Below, piece by piece: positions 8,886 through 18,118 of a stretch of 64,000 bases of DNA. The DNA lies in the NCBI GenBank assembly GCA_947492375.1, contig CANLMI010000003.1:186001-250000 (forward strand), written 5' to 3'. The position numbers were made by a program, and so were the translations under genes. Each line of letters begins with the position of its first letter. The stretch's first letter is position 1. Below the pieces are notes generated by a model that searched no databases, had not been told where the DNA came from, and was given only the letters and a program-made list of their open reading frames with translations. This DNA comes from an uncultured Kordiimonas sp. GTDB taxonomy: Bacteria > Pseudomonadota > Alphaproteobacteria > Sphingomonadales > Kordiimonadaceae.

Positions 8886-9329
8886 ATGAAAATTATTCGT
8901 AACTTTTTGGTACTTGCTACCGCTTTATTCGGTTTCGTATCAGCAGCATCTGCTGATGTGAACACAGTTGCTGTTGGCGGCTATGACGCTGTTTCTTACC
9001 ACTCTGGTTCACCAGTTCGTGGTTCTGGTAACTTTGCTTATAACTACAATGGTTCAACATACCTGTTTTCTACAGAAGCAAACATGAAGAAATTCAAAAA
9101 ATCACCAGCTAAATTCGTTCCTGCATACGGTGGATACTGTGCATATGGTGCGGCTGTTGGTAAAAAATTCGTAGGCGATCCAACTGTATGGAAAGTTGTT
9201 GACGGTACACTTTACCTGAACCTTAACGAAGATGTTTCTAAATTGTGGAACAAAGATATTCCAGGTAACATTTCTAAAGCTGATGCTAACTGGAAAACAA
9301 TCGCTGATGTTGCAGCGGAAGATCTATAA
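8886..9329 (+). CDS. Secreted YHS-domain protein
   Basis: 147 residues with a signal peptide (cleavage near SAASA-DV, residue 23). The mature part carries the YHS pattern: GGYDAVSYH, YLFSTEANMKKFKKSPAKF, YGGYCAYGAAVGK. YHS domains resemble the metal-binding domains of some dioxygenases and copper transporters. The periplasmic form is widespread in proteobacteria, often said to be involved in metal or stress response without proof. GGAGA stands 6 nt before the ATG. It is a single-gene unit, closed by a strong terminator at 9374-9409. Confidence 0.9.
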   Translation: MKIIRNFLVLATALFGFVSAASADVNTVAVGGYDAVSYHSGSPVRGSGNFAYNYNGSTYLFSTEANMKKFKKSPAKFVPAYGGYCAYGAAVGKKFVGDPTVWKVVDGTLYLNLNEDVSKLWNKDIPGNISKADANWKTIADVAAEDL

Positions 9330-9373
9330 GATTTAAAAGTACCCCTTTCAGTTAAAATTAACTGATCAACTAA

Positions 9374-9409
9374 AACACTCACATCAGATATTGGTGTGAG
9401 TGTTTTTTT
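9374..9409 (+). terminator. Intrinsic terminator of the YHS gene
   Basis: Stem AACACTCACATCA / TGGTGTGAGTGTT (one G-T pair) with a short loop, followed by seven T on the plus strand. Confidence 0.9.
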
Positions 9410-9516
9410 ATGTTCGGCGAACTGGCTTTATTATTTATCATTGCGGTATTGTGCCTTACATGATTACCTGACAATTAAGCGCTATAAAGTTGTTACGAAA
9501 TAAAGTTGGAAAAATA

Positions 9517-10554
9517 ATGGTTGGTTTTGGAATTCTGATTATCTTGATTGTTGTCATTGCTGTGTTTGTAATGCAGGCACCAACAACATGGAAGACAAGT
9601 GAGGTTGTTAGAACCCCGGACGAGAGCTTTGAAAATATCCCGGATTATCCGTTTGCACCTAATTATGTGACTGTACATGGATACCGTGTTCATTATGTTG
9701 ATGAAGGGCCTAAAAGCGGCAAGGCTATTCTGCTAATGCATGGCCAACCCTCCTGGAGTTATCTGTATCGCCATATGATTCCATTGCTGGCGAACTTGGG
9801 TTACCGGGTGATTGCCCCTGATTTGGTCGGATTCGGTAAATCTGATAAACCGCTCAACCGTGATGACCATAATTACCAAATGCATATTGATACTATGAAT
9901 GAGGTTATTAAGGAACTCGACCTGACTGATGTATCTCTTTTTGCTCAGGATTGGGGTGGTTTAATCGGGCTTCGTATGGTTGCGGCTTCGCCGCAGCGTT
10001 TCGGTCGTATTATGCTTTCCAATACGGGGTTACCTGCGATGGGTGGTCTTAAAGGTTTGTTATCGTATCCTTTGTTTAAATTGATGGTTATGCGTGAAGG
10101 TAAACCTGAGTCCATTGGTGATAACGGCGAATTTCGTTTTACACGGTGGGTTGCTTGGGCCAAACATACCCCTTCGTTTGATTTGGCGGACCTATTTCAA
10201 CAATCGACCACGCGTGAGCTGTCCGACACTGAATTAGCTGGTTATTCTGCCCCGTTTCCCGATGAAAAATATATGGCGGCAATTCGTAAGTTTCCTATGA
10301 TGGTGCCATCACAGCTGCGCCAGAATCAACGCGTAATGGATGAGGTTTTTGCGAAATGGGATAAGCCGTTTCTGACAGCTTTTGGTGATAGCGATCCGGT
10401 TACAAAAGGCCGTGATAAAATTTGGCATAAAGTTGTCCCTGGCGCTGCGGGGCAACCTCATACCACTGTAAAGGATGGAGCACATTTCATTCAGGAAGAT
10501 AAGCCAGAAGAATTAGTTGAAATCTTTGATGCCTTTATTAAGGCTGAGCAATAG
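9517..10554 (+). CDS. Haloalkane dehalogenase (HLD-I type) with N-terminal membrane anchor
   Basis: 345 residues from the ATG at 9517 (TGGA 6 nt upstream; a TTG at 9490 is possible but lacks a site). Alpha/beta hydrolase with HGQPSWSYLYRHMIP (oxyanion region), nucleophile D145 in AQDWGG with halide-binding W146, a cap domain, acid D293 in GDSDP and H323 in GAHF. The motifs resemble DhlA-like HLD-I enzymes, which cleave carbon-halogen bonds to alcohol and halide; some members are epoxide hydrolases or esterases. A hydrophobic helix at residues 2-20 suggests anchoring with the catalytic domain in the periplasm, unlike the cytoplasmic type enzymes. It converges with the AraC-type gene. Confidence 0.87.
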   Translation: MVGFGILIILIVVIAVFVMQAPTTWKTSEVVRTPDESFENIPDYPFAPNYVTVHGYRVHYVDEGPKSGKAILLMHGQPSWSYLYRHMIPLLANLGYRVIAPDLVGFGKSDKPLNRDDHNYQMHIDTMNEVIKELDLTDVSLFAQDWGGLIGLRMVAASPQRFGRIMLSNTGLPAMGGLKGLLSYPLFKLMVMREGKPESIGDNGEFRFTRWVAWAKHTPSFDLADLFQQSTTRELSDTELAGYSAPFPDEKYMAAIRKFPMMVPSQLRQNQRVMDEVFAKWDKPFLTAFGDSDPVTKGRDKIWHKVVPGAAGQPHTTVKDGAHFIQEDKPEELVEIFDAFIKAEQ

Positions 10555-10603
10555 ATATTGCGCGCCCTTTTGATCTCTGTCAGCTTTGCCAAAGTTGGTT
10601 GGT

Positions 10604-11551
10604 CTAATGAATGCTTTCCGAAGCTAGTTTGTTATTCCGCCTGAAGGCCCCAGGGCCTTCGCCTGATACTTTCTTAAATACACGGCTGAAAGCTGCAACA
10701 GACTCGTACCCAACTTGAGAGGCCACCCACTCCACAGACACATCATTCTCAATCAATAGGCGTTGTGCTTTTTGTACGCGCCAAATTGTTACATATTGCA
10801 TAGGGGTCATGCCTGTAAGTCTTGAGAACTGTTCAGCAAATGCTGTTCGTGACATTCCTGCCGATTTTGCAAGATCCTCTACTGTCCAGCGACAGTTGGG
10901 TTGAGCGTGTAATGCATTTAAGCTGCGCCCTATTTTAGGGTCGGTAACCGCTGCCAAGAAATTTGCTGTTTCAACTTCGCGCTCGCTCCATAGGCGCACC
11001 GTATGAATAAAAAGAATTTCTGACATTCTTTTAAGAATTTCATCATGACCTAACTTGTTATCACCAGCTTCGCTAGCCATTACAAGCAAGGCTTGATTGA
11101 ACCAGGAAATACGCTCAGACTCTTCTTTCTTGATTAAAATATATGATGGGAGCTGTTCTAAAAGAGGGTGTTGAAAGCCGTTATCAAATTCGAAATGACC
11201 ACATACCAAACGGGTTATTCGCTCTGATTCACTGTCGCCGAGTAAAAAATTTCCTTCGTCATCAAATGTTCCATCTGCTTGTGTGTCGAGTGGGGGGGCT
11301 TCATTTCCCAACTCGTCACGCATTTCATGCGCGGCACCATGAGGGATAATCAAAAAATCACCATTCCTGAGAAAGATGGATTCTGGGCAGTTATTCACTG
11401 TGATCCAGCATGAACCCTGAGTTACGAGATGAAATCGGGCAGTATTTTTATAATGGGGAACATTGACACCCCAAGGGCTACCGAAATTTGTAGTGAAATA
11501 TAAACATCCTTTGAATTTTAATACATCCAGAACATCGCTCAATACATCCAT
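10604..11551 (-). CDS. AraC-family transcriptional regulator with cupin sensor
   Basis: 315 residues from the ATG at 11551, picked because GGAGG lies 8 nt upstream. Residues about 10-200 form the cupin_6-type AraC-binding domain (PHYKNTARFHLVTQGSCW, GDFLIIPHGAAHEM). The C-terminus (about 215-310) is a double helix-turn-helix domain (WTVEDLAKSAGMSRTAFAEQF; VASQVGYESVAAFSRVFKK). The cupin_6 subfamily usually controls an adjacent oxidoreductase or hydrolase gene. Here candidates are the dehalogenase, the MAPEG gene and, by the shared motif, the YHS gene. Confidence 0.92.
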   Translation of the reverse strand: MDVLSDVLDVLKFKGCLYFTTNFGSPWGVNVPHYKNTARFHLVTQGSCWITVNNCPESIFLRNGDFLIIPHGAAHEMRDELGNEAPPLDTQADGTFDDEGNFLLGDSESERITRLVCGHFEFDNGFQHPLLEQLPSYILIKKEESERISWFNQALLVMASEAGDNKLGHDEILKRMSEILFIHTVRLWSEREVETANFLAAVTDPKIGRSLNALHAQPNCRWTVEDLAKSAGMSRTAFAEQFSRLTGMTPMQYVTIWRVQKAQRLLIENDVSVEWVASQVGYESVAAFSRVFKKVSGEGPGAFRRNNKLASESIH

Positions 11552-11639
11552 TTTCATAACCTCCAACTACGCCCCGAGATGATTAAAGGGTAGCGCCATT
11601 ATCTTATGGCCTAAAGTATAATGATATATCAAGTACATA

Positions 11640-11653
11640 GGACGAATGAGCAA
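11640..11653 (+). promoter_or_regulatory. Candidate AraC-type operator, copy 2
   Basis: GGACGAATGAGCAA, an exact match to 8768-8781. It lies in the divergent region between the AraC-type gene (89 bp from its start) and the MAPEG gene (130 bp from its start), a usual place for an autoregulatory site. Confidence 0.45.
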
Positions 11654-11782
11654 GTAATGTGGACTGGCTGACATTGAAGTAAAGGTGGGGTTCCATGTAA
11701 CTATTAATTCCACGCGAGGCGCTATAGCCATGGGATTAATAAGCTTGATTGCTCTCGCAATTAGAAATGGTGGAGAGAAATA

Positions 11783-12199
11783 ATGGAAATGATTTATACG
11801 TATTTGGGTCTAAGCGGAATTTTGACCCTACTTTTATGGACCCCTTATATTGTGGCGCGAATGTTCGCTTGGGGCATCCCTACTTTTTTAAACAACTATC
11901 CGAAGGGCTTTCCGGAGACAGCACCGGCTCAGCCTCTTTGGGCAGCACGGGCGCAGCGTGCGCACCTTAATATGGTGGAAACAATGCCTGCTTTTATCGC
12001 CGTAACACTGGCTGCAGCAAATCTATTGGTTGGTAACGCTGATGCAATTGCGGCTGTTGGTATGTGGACGCAGGTTTTCTTTGTGGCGCGTTTGGCACAT
12101 GCTGTTGTCTATATTACAGGTATCCCTTTTCTGAGAACGCCGGTTTACCTTGTATCTTGGTTCGCAATTCTGGCAATTGCGGCACAGTTTGCCCTTTAG
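11783..12199 (+). CDS. MAPEG family membrane protein
   Basis: 138 residues with four membrane helices (about 3-25, 63-82, 86-107, 115-137). The conserved pattern PLWAARAQRAHLNMVETMPAF between helices 1 and 2 is the MAPEG signature (RAxRAHxNxxE). The family includes glutathione transferases and peroxidases of the membrane; bacterial members have mostly unknown substrates. GTGGAGA stands 8 nt before the ATG. It diverges from the AraC gene and may be under its control. Confidence 0.92.
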   Translation: MEMIYTYLGLSGILTLLLWTPYIVARMFAWGIPTFLNNYPKGFPETAPAQPLWAARAQRAHLNMVETMPAFIAVTLAAANLLVGNADAIAAVGMWTQVFFVARLAHAVVYITGIPFLRTPVYLVSWFAILAIAAQFAL

Positions 12200-12351
12200 C
12201 TATTATTAAGTTTAAACCAGATGTGCTCTTTGTGTCTGGTTTAATGGCCCCGCCCTCTTTCCCGTGCCCTGCGGTGGGGCCTATATCTTTACAACTGATT
12301 GAATTCAGGCAAAATTGATACCTTATAATGAAATAGGTTAGGATGAGACAT

Positions 12352-12945
12352 ATGACAGATCAGTTGGATGATCTAAAAGCTGAGGCAAGAGGATGCGATC
12401 TGTGTTCTGAAAATTTACCAATGGGTCCAAGGCCAGTTTTCCAGATTCATCCTAAATCGAAAATACTGGTTGCAGGCCAAGCGCCTGGGGTACGGGTTCA
12501 TAATACAGGAATTCCGTTCAATGACCCTAGTGGAGATCGCCTGCGGCAGTGGATGGGAATTGACAAGGATGTGTTTTATGACGAGCAAAAAATAGCCATT
12601 CTCCCGATGGGGTTTTGTTATCCCGGAACGGGTAAAAGCGGTGATTTGCCGCCAAGGCCTGAATGTGCAGCGAAGTGGCGTCAACCAATGTTGGATTTTA
12701 TGCCGAATATCGAGCTTATATTGGTGATTGGGCAATATGCTTTGAAATGGCATATGGGCGATAGGCAAAAGAAAAACCTGACTGAAACGGTTAGAAATTG
12801 GACAGATTATTTTAGTGACGGATTACTGCCGTTACCGCATCCTAGTCCTCGCAATAATATCTGGTTAAAAAAGAATGACTGGTTTGAAAGCGATGTGTTG
12901 CCAACCATGCAAGTAAAAATCAAAGAGTTACTGACAGCGAGTTAG
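12352..12945 (+). CDS. Uracil-DNA glycosylase superfamily protein
   Basis: 197 residues from ATG 12352 (AGGA 8 nt upstream; an ATG at 12343 is in frame). Motif 1 is AGQAPGVRVHNTGIPFNDPSG and motif 2 is PLPHPSPRN, placing it in the UDG-like superfamily near family 4/5. Cys residues near the N-terminus (GCDLC, residues 15-18) are only two, so an iron-sulphur cluster like that of family 4 is doubtful. It may remove uracil from DNA or be a non-DNA member. It stands 4 nt from the convergent aminotransferase gene. Confidence 0.8.
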   Translation: MTDQLDDLKAEARGCDLCSENLPMGPRPVFQIHPKSKILVAGQAPGVRVHNTGIPFNDPSGDRLRQWMGIDKDVFYDEQKIAILPMGFCYPGTGKSGDLPPRPECAAKWRQPMLDFMPNIELILVIGQYALKWHMGDRQKKNLTETVRNWTDYFSDGLLPLPHPSPRNNIWLKKNDWFESDVLPTMQVKIKELLTAS

Positions 12946-12949
12946 CGGA

Positions 12950-14224
12950 TTAATGCAGTTTTAAAAAGTCTTCTAGGGCGTTCAAGAAAGTGTCAATTTC
13001 TTCAAGAGTATTATAGTGTGTCGGGCCAACTCTTATGACGCCGCCTTTGTCTGTTAATCCTAATCTTTTTACGGGTTCCAGGGCATAATTATGGCCGCTC
13101 CAAATTGAAATGCCGCGTTTCGCCATATATTTTGCAATTTCGTCCGGATGGTGGCCTTCTTGTATGAATGAAACAGTTGGAACTCTGCGATTAAAAGCTG
13201 TTTCGTTATCGATGCCAATAATTCGTGTGCCGGGTACAGATTTAATGCCTTTGATCAAGTGTTTGGCGAGTTCTATATCATATTGCGCCATCTCTCGCAC
13301 CCCGGCCTGAATGTTTGATTGTAATTCACTGCGCGCTGATAATGCGGCTTCCAGATCACCGCCGAACACACTGCCAACCCATTCAAAATGTTCAAGGGCG
13401 CCTATAATACCTGCCAGTGCTTCGCGGCTTTCGGTGCCCGTTGCAAACTTTCCCGGTAACGTGTCTGACGAGGCTCGAACTTTATAGGCCTTTAATTTCT
13501 CAAGTAGAGAGCGTTTTGCCCACATTATTCCGTGATGAGGGCCGTAAAATTTGTAGGACGAACAGACAAGCATATCGCAATCGATATCCTGTACATCAAT
13601 TACGCCGTGAGGGGCATATTGAACGGCATCAATATAGGTAAGGGCTCCTACAGTTTTGGCTGCTTTTATAATATGTTTTACATCAGTAATCGAGCCAGTG
13701 AGGTTGCTCGCATAGTTTACAGCAACAATTTTTGTTTTATCGTTGATCACTGTATCAAGGTTTTCGAGGTCAAGTTCACAAGTTTCAGGATTGAGGTCAA
13801 TCCATTTAACAGTAAGGCCTTTATCTTCTGCAAGTAATAACCAGGGTGCTACGTTTGCATCATGATCCATACGTGTCAAAACGATCTCGTCACCTTCTTG
13901 CACTTCATGTGCCAGTGAACGGGTCATCATGAAAGTTAAACTTGTCATGTTTTGCCCGAAAAATATTTCATGATAGTCTCGTGCATTCACAAATTCGGCG
14001 GCAATTTTGTGGGCATCGAACACAAGGGCTTCAGCGTCAATAGATGTTTTAAAAAAGCCGCCCAGATTGGCATTATAATCAACAAGCGCAGTTTGCATCA
14101 ATTTGATTACACGGTTTGGTACCTGTGTGCCTGCCGGATTATCAAGATAGATAATAGGGTTGCCATTGAATTTACGGTTTAATGCCGGAAATTCTTCGCG
14201 AACTTTGCTGACATCATATTTCAT
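12950..14224 (-). CDS. Cysteine desulfurase-like class V aminotransferase
   Basis: 424 residues, PLP fold type I. The internal aldimine lysine is in CSSYKFYGPHHGIMW, substrate and cofactor residues in LTRMDHDANVAPWL, and YIDAVQYAPHGVIDV carries the PLP-binding aspartate and histidine-equivalent region. Length and motifs match the 'cysteine desulfurase-like' family (TIGR01976) rather than IscS or SufS; the mobile catalytic Cys loop is not obvious, so desulfurase activity is uncertain. GGAG precedes the ATG. No isc or suf genes are near. Confidence 0.87.
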   Translation of the reverse strand: MKYDVSKVREEFPALNRKFNGNPIIYLDNPAGTQVPNRVIKLMQTALVDYNANLGGFFKTSIDAEALVFDAHKIAAEFVNARDYHEIFFGQNMTSLTFMMTRSLAHEVQEGDEIVLTRMDHDANVAPWLLLAEDKGLTVKWIDLNPETCELDLENLDTVINDKTKIVAVNYASNLTGSITDVKHIIKAAKTVGALTYIDAVQYAPHGVIDVQDIDCDMLVCSSYKFYGPHHGIMWAKRSLLEKLKAYKVRASSDTLPGKFATGTESREALAGIIGALEHFEWVGSVFGGDLEAALSARSELQSNIQAGVREMAQYDIELAKHLIKGIKSVPGTRIIGIDNETAFNRRVPTVSFIQEGHHPDEIAKYMAKRGISIWSGHNYALEPVKRLGLTDKGGVIRVGPTHYNTLEEIDTFLNALEDFLKLH

Positions 14225-14292
14225 GGTTATCTATCTCCGTGAATTGTAATGATAGGCAGGATTGTTAATCACTCAGGAAGTGATGTCCAATG

Positions 14293-14324
14293 AAAAAGCA
14301 ACCGACCATTGGGTCGATTGCTTT
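14293..14324 (-). terminator. Terminator of the chemoreceptor gene
   Basis: Hairpin AAAGCAA-C-CGACC / GGTCG-A-TTGCTTT with a run of T on the minus strand, 30 nt past the stop of the gene at 14355. Confidence 0.8.
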
Positions 14325-14354
14325 CTGCAAGGCTGTTATCAAGTTGGGTATAGA

Positions 14355-16280
14355 TTACGCAACTTTAATCGAGCGATATAGTTGACTGCCTTCTTCTGCG
14401 AAAGTGTTTGCGCTATCAATGGCTTCGGAAATAGATCCGAGGTTACTATTGATTTCATCCACAGCACTGGCCGCAGTTTGCATGCTGGATGTTATCTCTG
14501 AAGAAGTTGCTACTTGTTCTTCTACAGCACTCGCAACAGATGTAACGCTGGTTTCTACTGAAACAACAGCACCCTTGATACTTTCAAGGCGGTTAACCAC
14601 ATCACCACTAATACTTTGCATGCCTTGAATTTCCGTAGAAATTTGGGCTGTTGCATTTGCTACCTGATTGGCAAGTGATTTAACCTCTGATGCAACGACA
14701 GCAAATCCTTTACCTGCTTCGCCAGCTCTCGCAGATTCGATTGTAGCGTTTAGTGCCAAAAGGTTAATTTGCCCGGCGATATCCTGAATGACCTCAACAA
14801 TGTTATTCATAGCTCCGGCTGCTGAAGATAATTGTTGGGTTGAACCATCAGCATTAGCCGCCTCAGACATGGCTTTTTCAACTTCCATGCGCGATAGTTC
14901 CATACTGCGAGCGATTTCCTGTGCCGATGCCTGAAACTCTTCAGAAGCTGAAGCAACAGACTGCACTGTCAGCAATGTATTCGCTGAGGCATTTGTAGCT
15001 GATAATGTCTGGGCGTTGGCATCACCTACTGACGCTAAAATTTTGTCAAGATTTTGGTCAACAACTGTGCTTACGCGGGCTGCTTCGTCGCGTGCTAAAA
15101 CCTGGTCTGTGATATTTGTTGCGTATTTAACAACCTTGAACGGTTTCCCTTCCGGGTCAAAGATTGGGTTATATGAGGCTTGTATCCATATTTCCTGACC
15201 GCCTTTTACAATTCTTTTATATTCAGCAGCTTGGTATTGACCATTGGCCAATACTTCCCAGAACCTTTGATATTCGCTACTGGTGGCGTAGTCTTTTGCA
15301 ACAAACATCTTGTGGTGTTTGCCCTTGATCTCGTGAAGTTCGTAACCAACGGTTTGCAGGAAGTTTTCATTCGCTTTCCTGATGGTTCCATCAAGGTTGA
15401 ATTCTATTACAGCCTGTGCTTTGTGGATCGCGTCAAGTTGCCCGCTGAAATCAGCAGCCTGTATGGTCTGTTCGGTTATATCAGTCGCATATTTCACAAC
15501 TTTGAATGGCTTTCCATCCGGGTCAAGAATTGGGTTGTAAGATGCTTGTATCCAAATTTCTTTACCGCCTTTGCCATATCGTTTGTATTGGGCGGCATGA
15601 GAATTACCAGCAGCAAGGCTTTTCCAGAAACTCTGGTATTCTTCACTGGCGGCATACTCGTCGCCAACGAACATTCGGTGATGACGACCTTTAACCTCAT
15701 CAATTGAATAGCCAACTGTTGTCAGAAAGTTTTCATTAGCGTCTATGATAGTGCCGTCTAGGTCAAACTGTATGACAGCTTGCACTTTATTAATAGCATC
15801 GACCTGGCCACTGTAGTCAGCAGCCTGAAGAATTTGCTGTGTGATATCAGTTGCGTATTTAACAACTTTGATAACATTCCCATTCTTGTCAATAATTGGG
15901 TTATATGTTGCCTGTATCCAGACTTCACGGCCACCTTTTGCAAGGCGTTTATATTCGGCAGATTGAAATTCGCCTTTGGCTAATTTATTCCAGAATTCTT
16001 TATACTCTAGCGATTGTGCGTAGCTCGACATGACAAACATTTTATGATGTTGTCCTTGAATCTCTGCAAGCGAGTAACCCATTGCGCTGAGGAAGTTTTC
16101 ATTGGCAAAAAGAATAGTTCCATCCGGTTTAAAGTGAATCACTGCCTGAGAGCGGTCCAGTGCCTTTAAGATGGATGCTGTTTCGGCAGCATTTGTTCTT
16201 TTTGGTAGTGCAATTCCCTTGTTTTTTTGTCCCATATCAAGGGTTGCCGTATCTTTACGATTAAAGATAGCATCAAACAT
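14355..16280 (-). CDS. Soluble methyl-accepting chemotaxis protein with three PAS domains
   Basis: 641 residues, no membrane helix. Three PAS-PAC units follow each other at residues about 35-156, 157-278 and 279-400, each ending in a conserved [10 protein letters not shown]-type PAC strand. The chemoreceptor signalling domain (about 430-625) contains the hairpin tip [28 protein letters not shown]. It should feed a cytosolic signal (redox, oxygen or ligand) to CheA. The repeated PAS domains keep a His-His pair (GxHHKMFV) in each copy; heme or flavin binding cannot be told. AGGGA precedes the ATG. No che genes in the window. Confidence 0.93.
   Translation of the reverse strand: MFDAIFNRKDTATLDMGQKNKGIALPKRTNAAETASILKALDRSQAVIHFKPDGTILFANENFLSAMGYSLAEIQGQHHKMFVMSSYAQSLEYKEFWNKLAKGEFQSAEYKRLAKGGREVWIQATYNPIIDKNGNVIKVVKYATDITQQILQAADYSGQVDAINKVQAVIQFDLDGTIIDANENFLTTVGYSIDEVKGRHHRMFVGDEYAASEEYQSFWKSLAAGNSHAAQYKRYGKGGKEIWIQASYNPILDPDGKPFKVVKYATDITEQTIQAADFSGQLDAIHKAQAVIEFNLDGTIRKANENFLQTVGYELHEIKGKHHKMFVAKDYATSSEYQRFWEVLANGQYQAAEYKRIVKGGQEIWIQASYNPIFDPEGKPFKVVKYATNITDQVLARDEAARVSTVVDQNLDKILASVGDANAQTLSATNASANTLLTVQSVASASEEFQASAQEIARSMELSRMEVEKAMSEAANADGSTQQLSSAAGAMNNIVEVIQDIAGQINLLALNATIESARAGEAGKGFAVVASEVKSLANQVANATAQISTEIQGMQSISGDVVNRLESIKGAVVSVETSVTSVASAVEEQVATSSEITSSMQTAASAVDEINSNLGSISEAIDSANTFAEEGSQLYRSIKVA
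15081..16178 (-). repeat. Three in-gene tandem repeats of exactly 366 bp coding PAS domains
   Basis: Matching points fall at 15112, 15478 and 15844, giving a period of exactly 366 bp (122 residues) twice. The units are diverged but clearly alignable at the DNA level, so the PAS array grew by in-frame duplication. Confidence 0.85.
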
Positions 16281-16697
16281 ATTTATTCCCTTACCGACCC
16301 CAGTTGATTTAGATAAAATAAATAATGATCTAAATCGATTTGCAATTCGTACACAAAAAGCATCTTTATAAATAACAGTAAGTCGTTAAAATTCTGTTAT
16401 CATTGAATAGTTTCATAAAATTAAGGGTAAACCATAGCTGCAAATATTTTCTACAGGCTTCTTTATAGGGCTATTTGCAATATTATTGGTTGCCTATGAA
16501 CACTCTGGTGCTCATTGTATTTTAAGCGATAGCCCGAAAATTAGAGAAGAGCATGTGATATATATGCTCGGTTGGCTGAGAATATAATATCGCTCAGATG
16601 CATTAGGGCCATAGGGGCGTGAAATATAACTGAATAAGGCCAGCCTTTTAGAGCTGGCCTTATTCAGAAGTTTTTCTATGGGTAGTTTTCTAAAAAA
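16281..16697. other. Intergenic region with hairpin
   Basis: 417 bp without a gene. The right part holds the promoter of the chemoreceptor gene (minus strand reads away from here); the left part holds the hairpin at 16631-16666 upstream of 16698. AT-rich, otherwise nothing recognised. Confidence 0.55.
16631..16666 (-). terminator. Strong hairpin past the MerA-like gene
   Basis: Perfect 14-bp stem TGAATAAGGCCAGC / GCTGGCCTTATTCA with an 8-nt loop, 32 nt past the stop of the flavoprotein gene on the minus strand. No long U-tract follows on that strand, so it could also act by stabilising the mRNA end. Confidence 0.65.
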
Positions 16698-18116
16698 TTA
16701 GAATTTTAGGAGGAACTTTACGATCTTGCGTGTGCGCTCGCTATAAAGGGCCGGGGTGAAAAATGATCCGGCGGCGCGTTTACCGATTTCTGCAAGTGTT
16801 GGGTACGCAGAGATCATTCCTGTCATGTCACGCATTTTGAAGCCTTTTGTAAGTGCAAGTTGCCACGTTTGAATGAGTTCTCCTGCGCTTGCTCCAACAA
16901 TACCGGCCCCTAGAATTTTGCCCTTTTTATCTACAACAACTTTAATCAGGCCTTTGGTTAAAAGCTCTGCCCGGGCTCGGTCATTTTCTGCATATTCCCA
17001 AGTAACTGCTTTAATGCTGTCACCAAATTTTTCTTTAGCTTGCGCTTCGGTTAAGCCAACTTGTGCCAGTTCAGGGTCTGTGTAGGTAACCCATGGAACG
17101 GCTGCATAATTCGCCTTTGCTGGTAATTTAAAGAGAATATTTTGGATAATAATACCCGCGTCGTATCCAGCAACGTGGGTGAACATCAAGCCGCCTTTTA
17201 CATCGCCGATCGCGAAAATACGCTTGTTCGATGTGCGCAGGCGTGCGTCAACCTCTATACCACGATTACTATATTTAATGCCGGCAACATCCAAGCCAAT
17301 GTTGTCAACATTTGGTGCGCGGCCCGCTGCAATTAAAAGGTGCGAACCTTTGATTTCTTCACCGCCTGCCAGTTTGATGGTGATGTCACCTGTTTTACCT
17401 GCAACGTTTTCAATATCAACACCTTCACGAATATCAATGCCTTCTTCCCGCAGGCTATCGAGAACGATTTTTGTAAGCTCAGGGTCATCTTTTGGCATGG
17501 CCTGAAACTTTTCGAGTACGGTCACTTTTGCGCCTAAGCGCTTATGGGCTTCGGCCATTTCAAGGCCAATGGGACCAGCACCGACAACGATTAAGTGTTC
17601 AGGGCAAACTGTATTATCAAAAATTTCTTCATTCGTAAGATAATCGGTTTCTTCAATGCCGGGGATTGGCGGTACTGCTGCCCGCGAACCGGTTGCGATA
17701 ACAAATTTTTTAGCTTGAATGCGTTTGCCGCCCGCTTCAACTTCATTAGGGCTTGTAAACTTGGCGGCTGCCTGAATAACGTTAACACCCAGTTCTTCAA
17801 ATCGCTCAACGCTATCATGCGGCTCGATACCTTTGATGACATTCTTGACGTGGGCGTTTGCCGCTGCAAAGTCTATTTCGGGCTCAACAGGTTTGATGCC
17901 GTAAGGGGCGCCGCTGCGCATCGCTTCTGCTCGTTTTCCTGCCGCCAGAAGTGCCTTGGAAGGGACGCAACCTGTATTTAGGCAATCGCCTCCCATTTTG
18001 TGTTTTTCAATAAGAACGACATCAGCGCCCATTTGAACAGCACCAGCAGCTACTGAGAGGCCGCCTGAACCTGCACCAATAATACAAATATCTGTTTTAA
18101 TGATTTCTTCAGTCAT
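16698..18116 (-). CDS. MerA-like FAD-dependent pyridine nucleotide-disulfide oxidoreductase
   Basis: 472 residues. FAD-binding GAGSGG (15-20), redox-active C45/C50 in GGDCLNTGCVPSK, NAD(P)-binding GAGPIGLEMA, a second FAD contact in FAIGDVKGG, and a C-terminal dimerisation domain. It lacks the N-terminal HMA domain and the C-terminal Cys pair of true mercuric reductases, so mercury reduction is unlikely. Homologues of this type often stand beside TVP38 and DUF547 genes in arsenosugar-type loci, as here. It follows the TVP38 gene by 2 nt. Confidence 0.9.
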   Translation of the reverse strand: MTEEIIKTDICIIGAGSGGLSVAAGAVQMGADVVLIEKHKMGGDCLNTGCVPSKALLAAGKRAEAMRSGAPYGIKPVEPEIDFAAANAHVKNVIKGIEPHDSVERFEELGVNVIQAAAKFTSPNEVEAGGKRIQAKKFVIATGSRAAVPPIPGIEETDYLTNEEIFDNTVCPEHLIVVGAGPIGLEMAEAHKRLGAKVTVLEKFQAMPKDDPELTKIVLDSLREEGIDIREGVDIENVAGKTGDITIKLAGGEEIKGSHLLIAAGRAPNVDNIGLDVAGIKYSNRGIEVDARLRTSNKRIFAIGDVKGGLMFTHVAGYDAGIIIQNILFKLPAKANYAAVPWVTYTDPELAQVGLTEAQAKEKFGDSIKAVTWEYAENDRARAELLTKGLIKVVVDKKGKILGAGIVGASAGELIQTWQLALTKGFKMRDMTGMISAYPTLAEIGKRAAGSFFTPALYSERTRKIVKFLLKF

Positions 18117-18118
18117 GA

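Noticed and set aside
16698-18116. Possible mercuric reductase
   Set aside because: Lacks the C-terminal Cys pair and HMA domain and has no mer genes nearby; kept as a MerA-like flavoprotein only.
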